Below are positions 11,601-19,692 of a stretch of DNA of 64,000 nucleotides, in pieces. Both the position numbers and the translations under genes were made by a program. The notes below the pieces were generated by a model that did not search any database, was not told where the DNA came from, and was given only the letters and a program-made list of their open reading frames with translations. This DNA is from JAJFUE01 sp041687335 (lineage in GTDB: Bacteria > Sumerlaeota > Sumerlaeia > MVZB01): NCBI GenBank assembly GCA_041687335.1, contig JAWLCE010000011.1, positions 48,570 through 112,569 on the forward strand, written 5' to 3'. Numbering within the stretch: the stretch's first letter is position 1; each line of letters opens with the position of its first letter.

Positions 11601-13135
11601 TGGTGCCCGCCGAGGGTCAGGCGCTGGCTTGGATCGAGGATGCCGAGGGGATCATCATTGAAAATACCCGCCAGCAGATACCATACCGCAACGGTGAGCT
11701 TGAGATTGAATATGAGATACCGCGGGATTTGGCCGGCACCCGACAACTCCGCCTGGCGGTCTATGGCTGGAATGAACGCGATGGGCAGGATTGGGCTGGT
11801 GGGGCCGTGCTGTCGGTCGAGCGGCCGGCAGTGGTGCTCAGCGAGCTGCGGCCGATTCGGTTGGGGGCGCGTGGCATAGGGATCGAAGCTCGGCTGCGCA
11901 ACGACGGACGAGTGTTGGCCTCCGCCACTCTGGCGCTCGAGCTTGAGGGCCAAAGGCTTGTCGAGCGTGAGCTGCGGCTGGAGCCGGGCGAGGAGCAGCC
12001 GGTGCGGCTGGAGGCCGAATGGGCGTCTGGCGGCGAGCCGCTGCTATTCGAGGCGGTGCTGACCCAGGCACACCTGCCTGACGACCCAGCCGTGCCGCTG
12101 GAGGATCGGCGTCCGCTGGCGTTGGCGGGAACGGCACCTAATTGGGTCAAAATGGTTCCCACGCTTTCAAGCTGGCACTCGGCTGACGGACGCAACGGAG
12201 ATCGGGTGACGGCAATTGTGATGGCCGCCGCTGAGCCCACCGTTGCCCACCGATTGTTTTTGCAGAATGCAGCGGGGGAGCAGTTCACCAGCCGGACGCT
12301 GAATTTTACGGTGGAAAATGACCATTTTGTGGCCATGGCTGAGCTGTCGGCCGAGGGGCTGGGACGTGATCATCAACTGATGCTGGCGTCGCTGGACGAT
12401 CACGACAGGTTGACCCCAATCCAGCGGGTCACCTTGAGCGAGTTGCCCGCGCGTGCGCCGCGCATGCGCATCCAGCCGGGATCGGTGCGTCATGAGCCGA
12501 CGCAGCCGACCGAGGGGGACACGATCTTCATTCGCTTCGAGGTCAAGAACGAGGGGGGCGAGACCAGCCGGCCGGTTCGCCCGCGCTTGCTCGACGGCCC
12601 ACCGGCGCAAAATGGCCAGCCGCTGACGGGAGCGACCCCGGCCCCGCTCATTCCCACGCTCGCTCCGGGCCGGGTCTGGCCGGTGACGCTGCGCTGGGAT
12701 CCAATCCTCAACGCCGGCGTACAGAAGCCGTGGATCGAACTGGTGGGCGATGCCGATCAAGCCAACCCTGCAACCGACCAGGCTGCGGAATTCTCGGTCT
12801 ATGTACGCAGCAAATGGAAGCTGGCGCGGACGCGTCCGATGGGGATCGAGGTCGAGGACCGGGAAGCCGGGCGCTATCGCTTCACCGCCGTGATTGAGAA
12901 CAGCGGCGAGACCGACGCGCGCGGGGTTGAGGTCAGCTTCTTCACTGGCCCGGAGAAAAGGTTGGATCAGTTGATGGGGCGGGTCATTGCACCCCGCGTG
13001 CCGGCGCAGGGGGAAACGCGCGCGACGCTGGACTGGACGCTCGACCGCGATCGCTTTCCCGACCTCGATACCAGCCATCTGCCGTTGACGGTCGAGATGC
13101 GCCTGCTGGGCTCCTCGCAACGGATCGGCGGGTAG
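8624..13135 (+). CDS. Giant C25 (gingipain-family) peptidase lipoprotein, copy 2
   Basis: A 1,503-residue paralogue of the 3707-8221 protein with the same order of parts: lipoprotein signal (VLLTAC, C35), an N-terminal domain with the LKVMVEEDGLYRIDAEAL motif, a C25 peptidase domain at about residues 580-963, and C-terminal CARDB/Ig-like segments. The likely catalytic residues are H826 in FFGHGSPNIW and C866 in NYTCNTGAIDYP. Both copies share the runs VLL-GDCNSDYLN and FEDNWY/LEDNWY. The start is uncertain: ATG 8624 keeps a basic region before the hydrophobic segment, GTG 8606 and ATG 8681 are alternatives, and none has a strong ribosome site. It is probably anchored in the cell envelope. Function beyond proteolysis is unknown. 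Confidence 0.85.
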   Translation: MSGARRRDRRYSILYPSRLMLQVALGLVLVLLTACGQSPQGDGAQAKALPAPHPAPTRPERPAAWLDAGGRVEIVAVESAATTLTLRLRLPAGEEVPVGIEGSGFNLTLPHRRQVTCTVARYAVDGVELELNPSQSGVLITPRGLMRQWPVARLELQPHFWTAYRQRAAGRRVELEATLVLSLGDPPAAPAHALDPEAHPIGRLAARLVANPADLRRFEVPNPPLNGPAAAGPTDPRPLAPNAQRWLKVMVEEDGLYRIDAEALRTAGLDDPQRARLFSLGRPVPALAVDVEQGGLAAGVYFYGHASDSRYSRARAYFIADAADEPAMVWEEAAQPVDEPPLVERMRRSWLHDRDRERLLDYDDFLSIRGLEWVDAPIHDDEPLVVALDLQDYAAQAGEHGGQIELRLLAQGPPSDFSDIELELSAQGQVLGRRVVGSNPEVRWHLPMPDWLSPQAELRLRVSRSGPATDPEHPATLWLDWLRVDYPAVPRVEAGRLRVGADQVLGEPGPLRLALGEAPLVALQFGPMESLARILPAADGTLAARTDKGSYVEIFAAAAIPSLQPQAVRLDEGALAVEAPVDYLIIAHDSLMAGLDPLLDLNRRRGLTTHVLDIEGIYDLFGHGALTPEAIRAVLGHAAVHWPGGLPAHVLLLGDCNSDYLNLLRNQVSNLVPSYSMNYGNDVWASDYWFSLVMGEDHLPDLMLGRISVVSLEDARAAIAKIVRYAEERPLDPTRARFAYVADDTEPQHAFKQTAEALRGWTPPAFEARRVHLEDLPFEDNWYAPEKELLAVLDEEQRMMKVSGAATRAIRDAFDDGFAQLDFFGHGSPNIWCDERIWFGGDSPNRDSQHLRAGGGRLSFVVNYTCNTGAIDYPDPPWNICISEDLLRAPEAGAVGLFVPSGQGRTHDHERMARHWRRALLEDGLRGAGELALLARARYLLDGNPTDIALMFILLGDPALRLQLVERWEQLDVGADAIDPEVEHSRVARLSGLVPAEGQALAWIEDAEGIIIENTRQQIPYRNGELEIEYEIPRDLAGTRQLRLAVYGWNERDGQDWAGGAVLSVERPAVVLSELRPIRLGARGIGIEARLRNDGRVLASATLALELEGQRLVERELRLEPGEEQPVRLEAEWASGGEPLLFEAVLTQAHLPDDPAVPLEDRRPLALAGTAPNWVKMVPTLSSWHSADGRNGDRVTAIVMAAAEPTVAHRLFLQNAAGEQFTSRTLNFTVENDHFVAMAELSAEGLGRDHQLMLASLDDHDRLTPIQRVTLSELPARAPRMRIQPGSVRHEPTQPTEGDTIFIRFEVKNEGGETSRPVRPRLLDGPPAQNGQPLTGATPAPLIPTLAPGRVWPVTLRWDPILNAGVQKPWIELVGDADQANPATDQAAEFSVYVRSKWKLARTRPMGIEVEDREAGRYRFTAVIENSGETDARGVEVSFFTGPEKRLDQLMGRVIAPRVPAQGETRATLDWTLDRDRFPDLDTSHLPLTVEMRLLGSSQRIGG

Positions 13136-13335
13136 CGGCGGCCGGAGGCCACGTTGAGAAGATATATGAAGGGCCGAAGCGGGCGGACGCGCGGCAAAAA
13201 ATACTTCGCCAGCGGCGGCGGGGGCCTTTAAGATGATCGGTTGTCGCGGATGATGCGGCATTTTTTTGGGGAACGTCAGCAAGGGCGGCCCTTTACGCTC
13301 GTCTAAGTGAAGCGTCTTGCGTGCACCTTTTGCGC

Positions 13336-13357
13336 CGCATCGCCTGCAGGCGATGCG
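13336..13357. promoter_or_regulatory. 22-base perfect palindrome before ACIII operon 1
   Basis: Nine-base arms (left arm CGCATCGCC) flank a TGCA centre, making a perfect 22-base palindrome whose right edge is 16 bases before the chosen actA start. As DNA it could be a dimeric operator; as RNA it would fold into a 9-bp hairpin close to the ribosome site. The 238 bases between the C25 gene and actA show no gene and no clear sigma70 promoter. Confidence 0.55.
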
Positions 13358-13373
13358 ACGATGCCCAGATAGG

Positions 13374-14021
13374 ATGTGCATCTTGTCGGTCATTTTTCCA
13401 CGCTGGGTCAATCGCCTGCCGCTGTTGTTCGCAACGGGTGGCGGCATCGGCGCCTTTGGCTTGATCGGATTTGTGTGGTATTTTTTCTCACCCGCCTATA
13501 CCGACGTCGGCTATGCCCCGCGTCAGCCGGTGCCTTACTCGCACAAGACCCATGCGGGCAACCTTGGCATGGATTGCCGCTACTGCCATTCGCTGGTTGA
13601 GGAAGGTCCCCACGCGACGGTGCCTCCGACGCAGACCTGCATGAATTGCCACAGCCATATTCTGCCCGAGAGTCCGAATCTGCGCCTTGTGCGCGAGAGC
13701 TGGGCCGATGACCGTCCGGTGCCTTGGATCCGCATCCACAAGCTGCCCGATTACGTGCATTTCTCGCATGAGGCCCACGTCAACGCCGGCGTTGGCTGTG
13801 TCAGTTGCCATGGCCGGGTGGACCAGATGGTTGTGGTGCGCCAGGTCGAGCCGCTTTCGATGTCATGGTGTCTGGACTGCCACCGCGACCCGGCGCCACA
13901 TGTGCGCCCGCGCGAGCTTGTCACGCAAATGGATTACGTTCCCGAGAGCGGGGAAGGCCAGGCCTTGGTGCGCCAGTATCGGCTCAATCCTCCGGAGAAT
14001 TGCTCGGCATGTCACTTTTGA
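13374..14021 (+). CDS. actA: ACIII operon 1: pentaheme cytochrome c subunit ActA
   Basis: A 215-residue membrane-anchored cytochrome c with one N-terminal transmembrane helix (about 15-38) and five CXXCH sites at residues 68-72, 89-93, 142-146, 166-170 and 210-214. This matches ActA, the multiheme electron-carrying subunit of alternative complex III, a menaquinol:cytochrome c or menaquinol:oxidase oxidoreductase unrelated to bc1. ATG 13374 is the chosen start; TTG 13383 with AGGA ahead of it is possible. The end overlaps actB by 13 bases. The counterpart in operon 2 (55141-55791) is 216 residues with the same five-heme spacing. Confidence 0.93.
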   Translation: MCILSVIFPRWVNRLPLLFATGGGIGAFGLIGFVWYFFSPAYTDVGYAPRQPVPYSHKTHAGNLGMDCRYCHSLVEEGPHATVPPTQTCMNCHSHILPESPNLRLVRESWADDRPVPWIRIHKLPDYVHFSHEAHVNAGVGCVSCHGRVDQMVVVRQVEPLSMSWCLDCHRDPAPHVRPRELVTQMDYVPESGEGQALVRQYRLNPPENCSACHF

Positions 14022-17000
14022 GCAACCACGACCATGATCATGAGATGGCTGTGCCGGCCAGCGGCGAGGCCAGGACCGGTCGCCGCTACTGGCGAAGCTT
14101 GGATGAGCTGAGCGACACGCCGCAATTCCGTGAGTTTCTCGAGCGTGAATTCCCCAGTCATGCCTCCGAAATGATCAGTCCCTTCACGCGGCGGGCCTTC
14201 CTGAACCTGATGGGCGCCTCGGTCGCGCTGGCGGGGGCGCTGACCGGCTGTCGGCGACCCGAGCAGCGCATCCTGCCCTATGCGCGGCGGCCCGAGGACC
14301 TGGTGCCGGGTGTGCCCCAGCGCTATGCAACATCGGTTGAGCGCGGCGGCAACGCGATCGGCATCCTGGCCACCTGCTTTGAGGGGCGGCCGGTCAAGCT
14401 GGAAGGGCACCCCCAGCACCCGGTCAGCCAGGGGGCGCTGGACATGATCGGGCAGGCGCTCGTGCTCGAGCTTTATGATCCGGATCGCTCGATCCGGCCG
14501 CTCGAGAAGGGGCTGCCGGTGGCGCCCGTCGCCGAGGTGATCAAACGACAGGCCGCCGCGCTGGCGGCCCGGTTGCGGGCGGCGGATGGCGAAGGGGTGG
14601 CATTCCTGTCCGGGCTGGCCACCTCGCCGCTGTTGGCTTCCCAGCGTGGGCGGTTGCTGGAGCGTTTCCCGCGCGCGAGTTGGCACGTTTGGGAGCCGCT
14701 CAACGAGGATCATGTCTACGCCGGAACATCCAGTGTGCTGGGGCGGCCGCTGCGGCCGGCGGTTGATTTTTCGCGTGCCGACCTCGTGCTGGCGCTTGAC
14801 GCCGATTTCCTTGGCCGGGGCGTCGGAGCGCTGGCCGACACTCGCGCCTTTTCCGCCCGTCGGCGCACGGAGGATTCCCAGTCCCTCAACCGGCTTTATG
14901 CCGTCGAAGGGGCGATGACGCTGACGGGGATGATGGCTGATCACAGGCTGCGGCTGGCACCGAGTCAGGTCGAGGCCTTCACGCTGGCCCTGGCTGCCGA
15001 ACTGGCGAGTGAGCATGGTCTGTGGGCCGGTCAAGCGCCGGCGGGGGTGCTGGCGATCCATCGCGCCCATCGCTTCGACGCACGCTGGATTGCGGCGCTT
15101 GCGCGTGACCTGATGGCGCATCGCGGCCGCTGTGCGATCATGGTTGGCCAGGGTCAGCCGGCCTCGCTTCACGCACTGGCTGCCGCGCTGAATGTTGAGC
15201 TCGCCGGCCCATGCGTGCAGTACCGGCCGCCGGTCGATGCCAGCCATGTTGGGGCCGGGGACTCGTTGGCTGCGCTGGTGGAGTCAATGCGTGCCGGCCG
15301 CGTGCGCGAGTTGGTGATTCTGGGTGGCAATCCGGTATTTGACGCGCCGGCCGATCTGGATTTCAGTGGCGCGCTGGCAGGAATCGAGGCGAGCTTCCAT
15401 CTGGGGCTGGAAGTCAACGAAACGGCGCTGGCCTGCGACTTTCATCTGCCTGAGGCTCACCCGCTTGAGAGCTGGGGCGATACCCGCGCCGCCGACGGCA
15501 CGATTGCCCTGCAGCAGCCGCTGATCGAGCCGCTTTATGGTGGAACCACGGCCGCCGAATTGATTTCGATGGTCATCGATGACACGCCAAGGAGCGGTTA
15601 CGAGCTGCTGCGCGCCCACTATCGCGGCGCGCGCGAGGAGGCAGCATTCGAGCCTGACTGGGCGGAGTGGCTGCGCGAGGGGATCATCCCGGAATCTGCA
15701 TTCGAGCCCGAGGCGGTGCAGGTTGACCCAGCTGCGGTGGCGGCCGCCATCACTGGAGTGTCCAGCCCCGCGCCGCCTTCGCGAACCAAGCTGGAGCTGG
15801 TTTTTTTGCCCTCCAAAATTCACGACGGCCGTCATGCCAACAACGGCTGGCTGCAGGAGGTGCCCGATCCGGTCACAAAGCTTGCTTGGGACAATGCGGC
15901 GCTTGTCAGTCCCGAGACCGCACGCGCGCTGGGGCTGGACAATGAACGTGTGGTGCGCCTGAGCGCCGGTGAGGTGATGGTCGAACTGCCGGTCTGGATT
16001 CAGCCCGGCATGGCCGACTGGGTCGTCGCCGCCCCGCTCGGGTATGGACGGCGTGAGGTGGGCCGCATCGGCAACCAGGTCGGCACGGATCTCTATCCGC
16101 TGCGCCGCTCCGACACGCCCCTCTTCCGCAGCGGGGTGGCGCTGAGCGTTGGGCGCGACAGCCGTCCGCTGGCCTGCACACAGGATCACTGGTCGATGGA
16201 GGATCGCGACCTGGTGCGCGAGGCCTCGGCCGAGGATTACCAGAAGGATCCGCATCTGTTCGAGCACATGGGGGGGCACATTCCCGAACATGGCCCGCTC
16301 TGGCAGCCGCCGTTGGACTATGCCGAACGCCCGCAATGGGGCATGGCGATCGACCTCTCGACCTGCACCGGTTGCCAGGCCTGCGTCGTCGCCTGCCAGG
16401 CGGAGAACAACATTCCGATTGTTGGCTCCGAACAGGTGCGCAATGGTCGTGAGATGCATTGGCTCCGAGTGGATCGATATTACGTTGGGGAGCCGGAGTC
16501 GCCGCAGGCGGTCGTCCAGCCGATGCCCTGTCAGCATTGCGAGACGGCGCCCTGCGAGCAGGTTTGTCCGGTGGCGGCCACGACGCACAGCCCCGACGGC
16601 ATGAATGAAATGACCTACAATCGCTGCATCGGCACGCGCTACTGCGCGAACAACTGCCCGTTCAAGGTGCGGCGATTCAATTTCTTCGACTATACCAGCG
16701 AGGCCAGCGACATCGAAAAGATGCGCCACCGCCCCGACGTGACCGTGCGCATGCGGGGGGTGATGGAGAAGTGCTCATTCTGCATCCAGCGCATCAGTCG
16801 CGCCGGCATCGCGGCGCGCAAGCAGGGCCGACCGATTGCCGAGGGCGAGATGGTGACGGCCTGCCAGCAGGGCTGTCCCGCCGACGCGATCGTCTTTGGC
16901 GATCTGCTCGATCCCGAAAGCCGGGTGCGCCAGCTCAAGCAGTGGCCGCGCCATTACGGGCTGCTTGCATCGCGCAACCTGCGTCCGCGCGTGACCTACC

Positions 17001-17041
17001 TGGGTCGGCTGCGCAACCCCAATCCCGAGCTGGTGAGTTGA
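14009..17041 (+). CDS. actB: ACIII operon 1: iron-sulfur/molybdopterin-like subunit ActB
   Basis: A 1,010-residue two-part protein. Residues about 55-81 form a Tat-like lipoprotein signal (TRRAFLNL to TGC, C81), implying a periplasmic lipid-anchored subunit. The larger middle part resembles the catalytic subunit of molybdopterin oxidoreductases; in characterised ActB no molybdenum cofactor is bound. The C-terminal part is an NrfC/HybA-like ferredoxin domain with cysteine groups CTGCQACVVAC, CQHCETAPCEQVC, CIGTRYCANNC and CSFC/CQQGC, enough for the four Fe-S clusters known in ACIII. The open frame extends upstream to 13805 inside actA; ATG 14009 with GGAG eleven bases ahead is the natural start. 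actC follows after four bases. Confidence 0.93.
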   Translation: MSLLSNHDHDHEMAVPASGEARTGRRYWRSLDELSDTPQFREFLEREFPSHASEMISPFTRRAFLNLMGASVALAGALTGCRRPEQRILPYARRPEDLVPGVPQRYATSVERGGNAIGILATCFEGRPVKLEGHPQHPVSQGALDMIGQALVLELYDPDRSIRPLEKGLPVAPVAEVIKRQAAALAARLRAADGEGVAFLSGLATSPLLASQRGRLLERFPRASWHVWEPLNEDHVYAGTSSVLGRPLRPAVDFSRADLVLALDADFLGRGVGALADTRAFSARRRTEDSQSLNRLYAVEGAMTLTGMMADHRLRLAPSQVEAFTLALAAELASEHGLWAGQAPAGVLAIHRAHRFDARWIAALARDLMAHRGRCAIMVGQGQPASLHALAAALNVELAGPCVQYRPPVDASHVGAGDSLAALVESMRAGRVRELVILGGNPVFDAPADLDFSGALAGIEASFHLGLEVNETALACDFHLPEAHPLESWGDTRAADGTIALQQPLIEPLYGGTTAAELISMVIDDTPRSGYELLRAHYRGAREEAAFEPDWAEWLREGIIPESAFEPEAVQVDPAAVAAAITGVSSPAPPSRTKLELVFLPSKIHDGRHANNGWLQEVPDPVTKLAWDNAALVSPETARALGLDNERVVRLSAGEVMVELPVWIQPGMADWVVAAPLGYGRREVGRIGNQVGTDLYPLRRSDTPLFRSGVALSVGRDSRPLACTQDHWSMEDRDLVREASAEDYQKDPHLFEHMGGHIPEHGPLWQPPLDYAERPQWGMAIDLSTCTGCQACVVACQAENNIPIVGSEQVRNGREMHWLRVDRYYVGEPESPQAVVQPMPCQHCETAPCEQVCPVAATTHSPDGMNEMTYNRCIGTRYCANNCPFKVRRFNFFDYTSEASDIEKMRHRPDVTVRMRGVMEKCSFCIQRISRAGIAARKQGRPIAEGEMVTACQQGCPADAIVFGDLLDPESRVRQLKQWPRHYGLLASRNLRPRVTYLGRLRNPNPELVS

Positions 17042-17045
17042 AGCC

Positions 17046-18470
17046 ATGAGTATCGCAGCCGATACCCGCTTGCCGCAGATTCCCCGGCCCCAGGAAGAAC
17101 CTCTGACCGAGGGTCGGCAAGACTTCCACTCGATCACCGAGTCAGTCTGCCGCATCACTGAATACAAGACCAACCGCATCTGGCTGGCCGCTTTCGGCTT
17201 CGCCGTCTTCTGGCTGATGGTGATGGTCTCGATGATCGCCTACCTGGTCTGGACCGGCGTCGGCGTCTGGGGCCTGAACAACCCCGTGGGCTGGGGCTGG
17301 GACATCGTCAACTTTGTCTTCTGGGTCGGCATTGGTCACGCCGGCACGTTGATTTCGGCGATCCTGTTTCTGTTCCGCCAGAAGTGGCGCACCTCGATCA
17401 ACCGGTTCGCCGAGGCGATGACGATATTTGCCGTCATGTGCGCCGGCATCTTCCCAGCCGTCCATGTCGGCCGGGTCTGGGTGGCCTACTGGCTGTTTCC
17501 GCTGCCCAACCAGATGGGCCTGTGGCCGCAGTTCCGCAGCCCGCTGCTGTGGGATGTCTTTGCGGTGAGCACCTATGCCACCGTCTCGGCGATCTTCTGG
17601 TATGTGGGAATGGTGCCCGACCTGGCGACGCTGCGCGACCGGGCCACAAGCCGGATCCGCAAGATTGCCTATGGGGTCTTCGCGCTGGGCTGGCGCGGTT
17701 CCAACCGCCACTGGAACCATTACGAGGCCGCCTACCTGCTGCTGGCGGGGCTATCGACGCCACTGGTGATCTCGGTGCACTCGGTGGTCAGTTTCGACTT
17801 CGCCGTCTCGGTGGTGCCCGGCTGGCACACGACGATCTTCCCGCCGTATTTCGTCGCCGGTGCGGTCTTCTCGGGCTTTGCGATGGTCCTGACGCTGATC
17901 ATCCCGGCGCGCGAATGGTTCAACTTCAAGCACCTGGTCACGCTGCGCCACATCGACAACATGACCAAGATCATCCTGGCCACCAGCCTGATCGTCGGTT
18001 ACGCCTACGGGATCGAGCTGTTCGTCGCCTGGTATGGCGGAGACCCCTATGAGATGGCGATCTTCAAACTGCGCGCCACCGGTCCCTACGCCTGGGCTTA
18101 CTGGACGATGGTCTTCTGCAACGTGGTCGTGCCGCAGGTTTTCTGGCTGCCGTGGGCGCGGCGCAGCATCCCGCTGATCCTGGTGGCGTCGGTCCTGATC
18201 AACGTCGGCATGTGGTTCGAGCGTTTCGTGATCGTGGTGACGTCTCTGGCCAATGATTACCTGCCCTCGAGCTGGGGCTACTACAGCCCGACCATCGTCG
18301 ATATCCTGACCTTCATCGGCAGCTTCGGCCTGTTCTTCACCTTTTTCCTGTTGTTCCTGCGGTTCCTGCCGATTATCGCAATGGCCGAGGTCAAGGCGAT
18401 TTTGCCCCAGGCCAACCCGCACCATCACGAGCCACCGGCGGCGGCCATCGGAGAGGAGAGGCACGGATGA
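17046..18470 (+). CDS. actC: ACIII operon 1: NrfD-like quinol-binding membrane subunit ActC
   Basis: A 474-residue integral membrane protein of the NrfD/PsrC family with about ten transmembrane helices after a soluble N-terminus (about residues 1-50). In ACIII this subunit holds the menaquinol site and passes electrons to the Fe-S chain of ActB. Conserved runs seen in both operons include GIGHAGTLISAIL, FRSPL-WDVFAV and VVPGWH-TIFPPYFVAGA. The end overlaps actD by four bases (ATGA). The operon 2 copy at 50693-52084 is 463 residues. Confidence 0.93.
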   Translation: MSIAADTRLPQIPRPQEEPLTEGRQDFHSITESVCRITEYKTNRIWLAAFGFAVFWLMVMVSMIAYLVWTGVGVWGLNNPVGWGWDIVNFVFWVGIGHAGTLISAILFLFRQKWRTSINRFAEAMTIFAVMCAGIFPAVHVGRVWVAYWLFPLPNQMGLWPQFRSPLLWDVFAVSTYATVSAIFWYVGMVPDLATLRDRATSRIRKIAYGVFALGWRGSNRHWNHYEAAYLLLAGLSTPLVISVHSVVSFDFAVSVVPGWHTTIFPPYFVAGAVFSGFAMVLTLIIPAREWFNFKHLVTLRHIDNMTKIILATSLIVGYAYGIELFVAWYGGDPYEMAIFKLRATGPYAWAYWTMVFCNVVVPQVFWLPWARRSIPLILVASVLINVGMWFERFVIVVTSLANDYLPSSWGYYSPTIVDILTFIGSFGLFFTFFLLFLRFLPIIAMAEVKAILPQANPHHHEPPAAAIGEERHG

Positions 18471-19042
18471 CGCTGCGCGAAATCATCGCCATGGTTGTCG
18501 GCGCGTCCCCACGCGAGAACCCATGGGGAATCGTTGCCGAGTTTGAAGGGCCGGGTCAGCTGCTGGCGGCCGCGCGCGCGCTGCGCCAAGCTGGATATCG
18601 TCGCTATGACGCCCATACGCCTTTTCCGGTCCACGGCATGAATGAGGCGATGGGGTTGCGACCCTCTCGGGTGCCGCTGGTTGCGCTGGCGGGGGGGGTG
18701 ACGGGCGCCGCGCTAGGACTTGCGATGCAGTGGTGGATCAACGCCGTTGATTATCCACTCGTCATCAGTGACAAGCCGATACTGAGTTGGCCCGCCTTTA
18801 TTCCCGTGACCTTCGAGTTGACGATCCTGCTGGCCGCCTTTGGGGCGGTGGGCTCGATGTTCCTGTTCAATTTTCTGCCCATGCTGTATCACCCGCTGCT
18901 CAAGCACGAGCGATTCGGCCGCGTGACCGATGATGGTTTCATGCTGTCGGTGGAAGCGCGCGATCCGCGGTTCGAACCCCAGGCCACGCGGGAACTGCTC
19001 GCTTCGCTGGGCGGCGATCATATTACCTTGCTGGAGCCGTGA
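18467..19042 (+). CDS. actD: ACIII operon 1: membrane subunit ActD (DUF3341)
   Basis: A 191-residue protein of the ActD/DUF3341 family. A soluble N-terminal part contains the characteristic YRRYDAHTPFPVHGM segment. Two transmembrane helices follow (about residues 67-87 and 108-135) around the WP-FIP-TFE motif, then a soluble tail. ActD is a structural subunit of ACIII without cofactors. It overlaps actC by four bases and is two bases from the preferred actE start. Confidence 0.92.
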   Translation: MTLREIIAMVVGASPRENPWGIVAEFEGPGQLLAAARALRQAGYRRYDAHTPFPVHGMNEAMGLRPSRVPLVALAGGVTGAALGLAMQWWINAVDYPLVISDKPILSWPAFIPVTFELTILLAAFGAVGSMFLFNFLPMLYHPLLKHERFGRVTDDGFMLSVEARDPRFEPQATRELLASLGGDHITLLEP

Positions 19043-19044
19043 CG

Positions 19045-19692
19045 ATGCGCCGCATTTCATCGATCATCCTTTTTCTGGCGCTGGCGCTCCTTGCGGGCTG
19101 TCGCGGTCAGACCTCGGAGCGTCCGCCGATCCATCTCAACCCGAACATGGATGACCAGCCGCGCATCAAGGCCCAGTCAGAAAACTCATTCTTTGCCGAC
19201 CGGCGAGGAATGCGCACCCCGCCCCAAGGCACGATGGCTTTTGATCGGCCGGCACGCCTGACTGTCTTTCATACCGGGCAGCTGGAGGATGGCAGTTGGG
19301 TGAACGAAAATCCTGCCTTCGAGCCTGCCGATTACCAGCAGCGGCTCCAGATTCTGGAACGCGGCCGTGAGCGCTTTGAGATTTTCTGCTCGATCTGCCA
19401 CGACCGGGCCGGCACCGGCCAGGGTATAGTCATGCCGGGCGGGCCGGGGCAATACCAGGGCTTTCCGCCGCCGCCCTCGTTCCACGACGACCGCATCCGC
19501 CAGATGGCCGATGGCGAGCTCTACGCCATCATCAGCAACGGCGTTCGCAACATGCCGCCCTATCGCCAGAAGATCGGCGAGGCCGACCGCTGGGCGATCG
19601 TGGCCTACGTGCGCGCGCTGCAGCGCAGCCAGCGCACCACGCTGGAGGACGTGCCGCCCCAACTCCGCCGCCAACTGGATGTGCAGCCATGA
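19045..19692 (+). CDS. actE: ACIII operon 1: monoheme cytochrome c lipoprotein ActE
   Basis: A 215-residue lipoprotein cytochrome c. The signal ends in LLAGC and a single heme site CSICH lies near residue 113, with NMPPY downstream supplying a likely methionine ligand. In ACIII, ActE is one of the exit points for electrons to the oxidase. GGAG at 19033-19036 lies eight bases before ATG 19045; a GTG at 19039 overlapping the actD stop is the alternative. It overlaps actF by four bases. Confidence 0.92.
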   Translation: MRRISSIILFLALALLAGCRGQTSERPPIHLNPNMDDQPRIKAQSENSFFADRRGMRTPPQGTMAFDRPARLTVFHTGQLEDGSWVNENPAFEPADYQQRLQILERGRERFEIFCSICHDRAGTGQGIVMPGGPGQYQGFPPPPSFHDDRIRQMADGELYAIISNGVRNMPPYRQKIGEADRWAIVAYVRALQRSQRTTLEDVPPQLRRQLDVQP

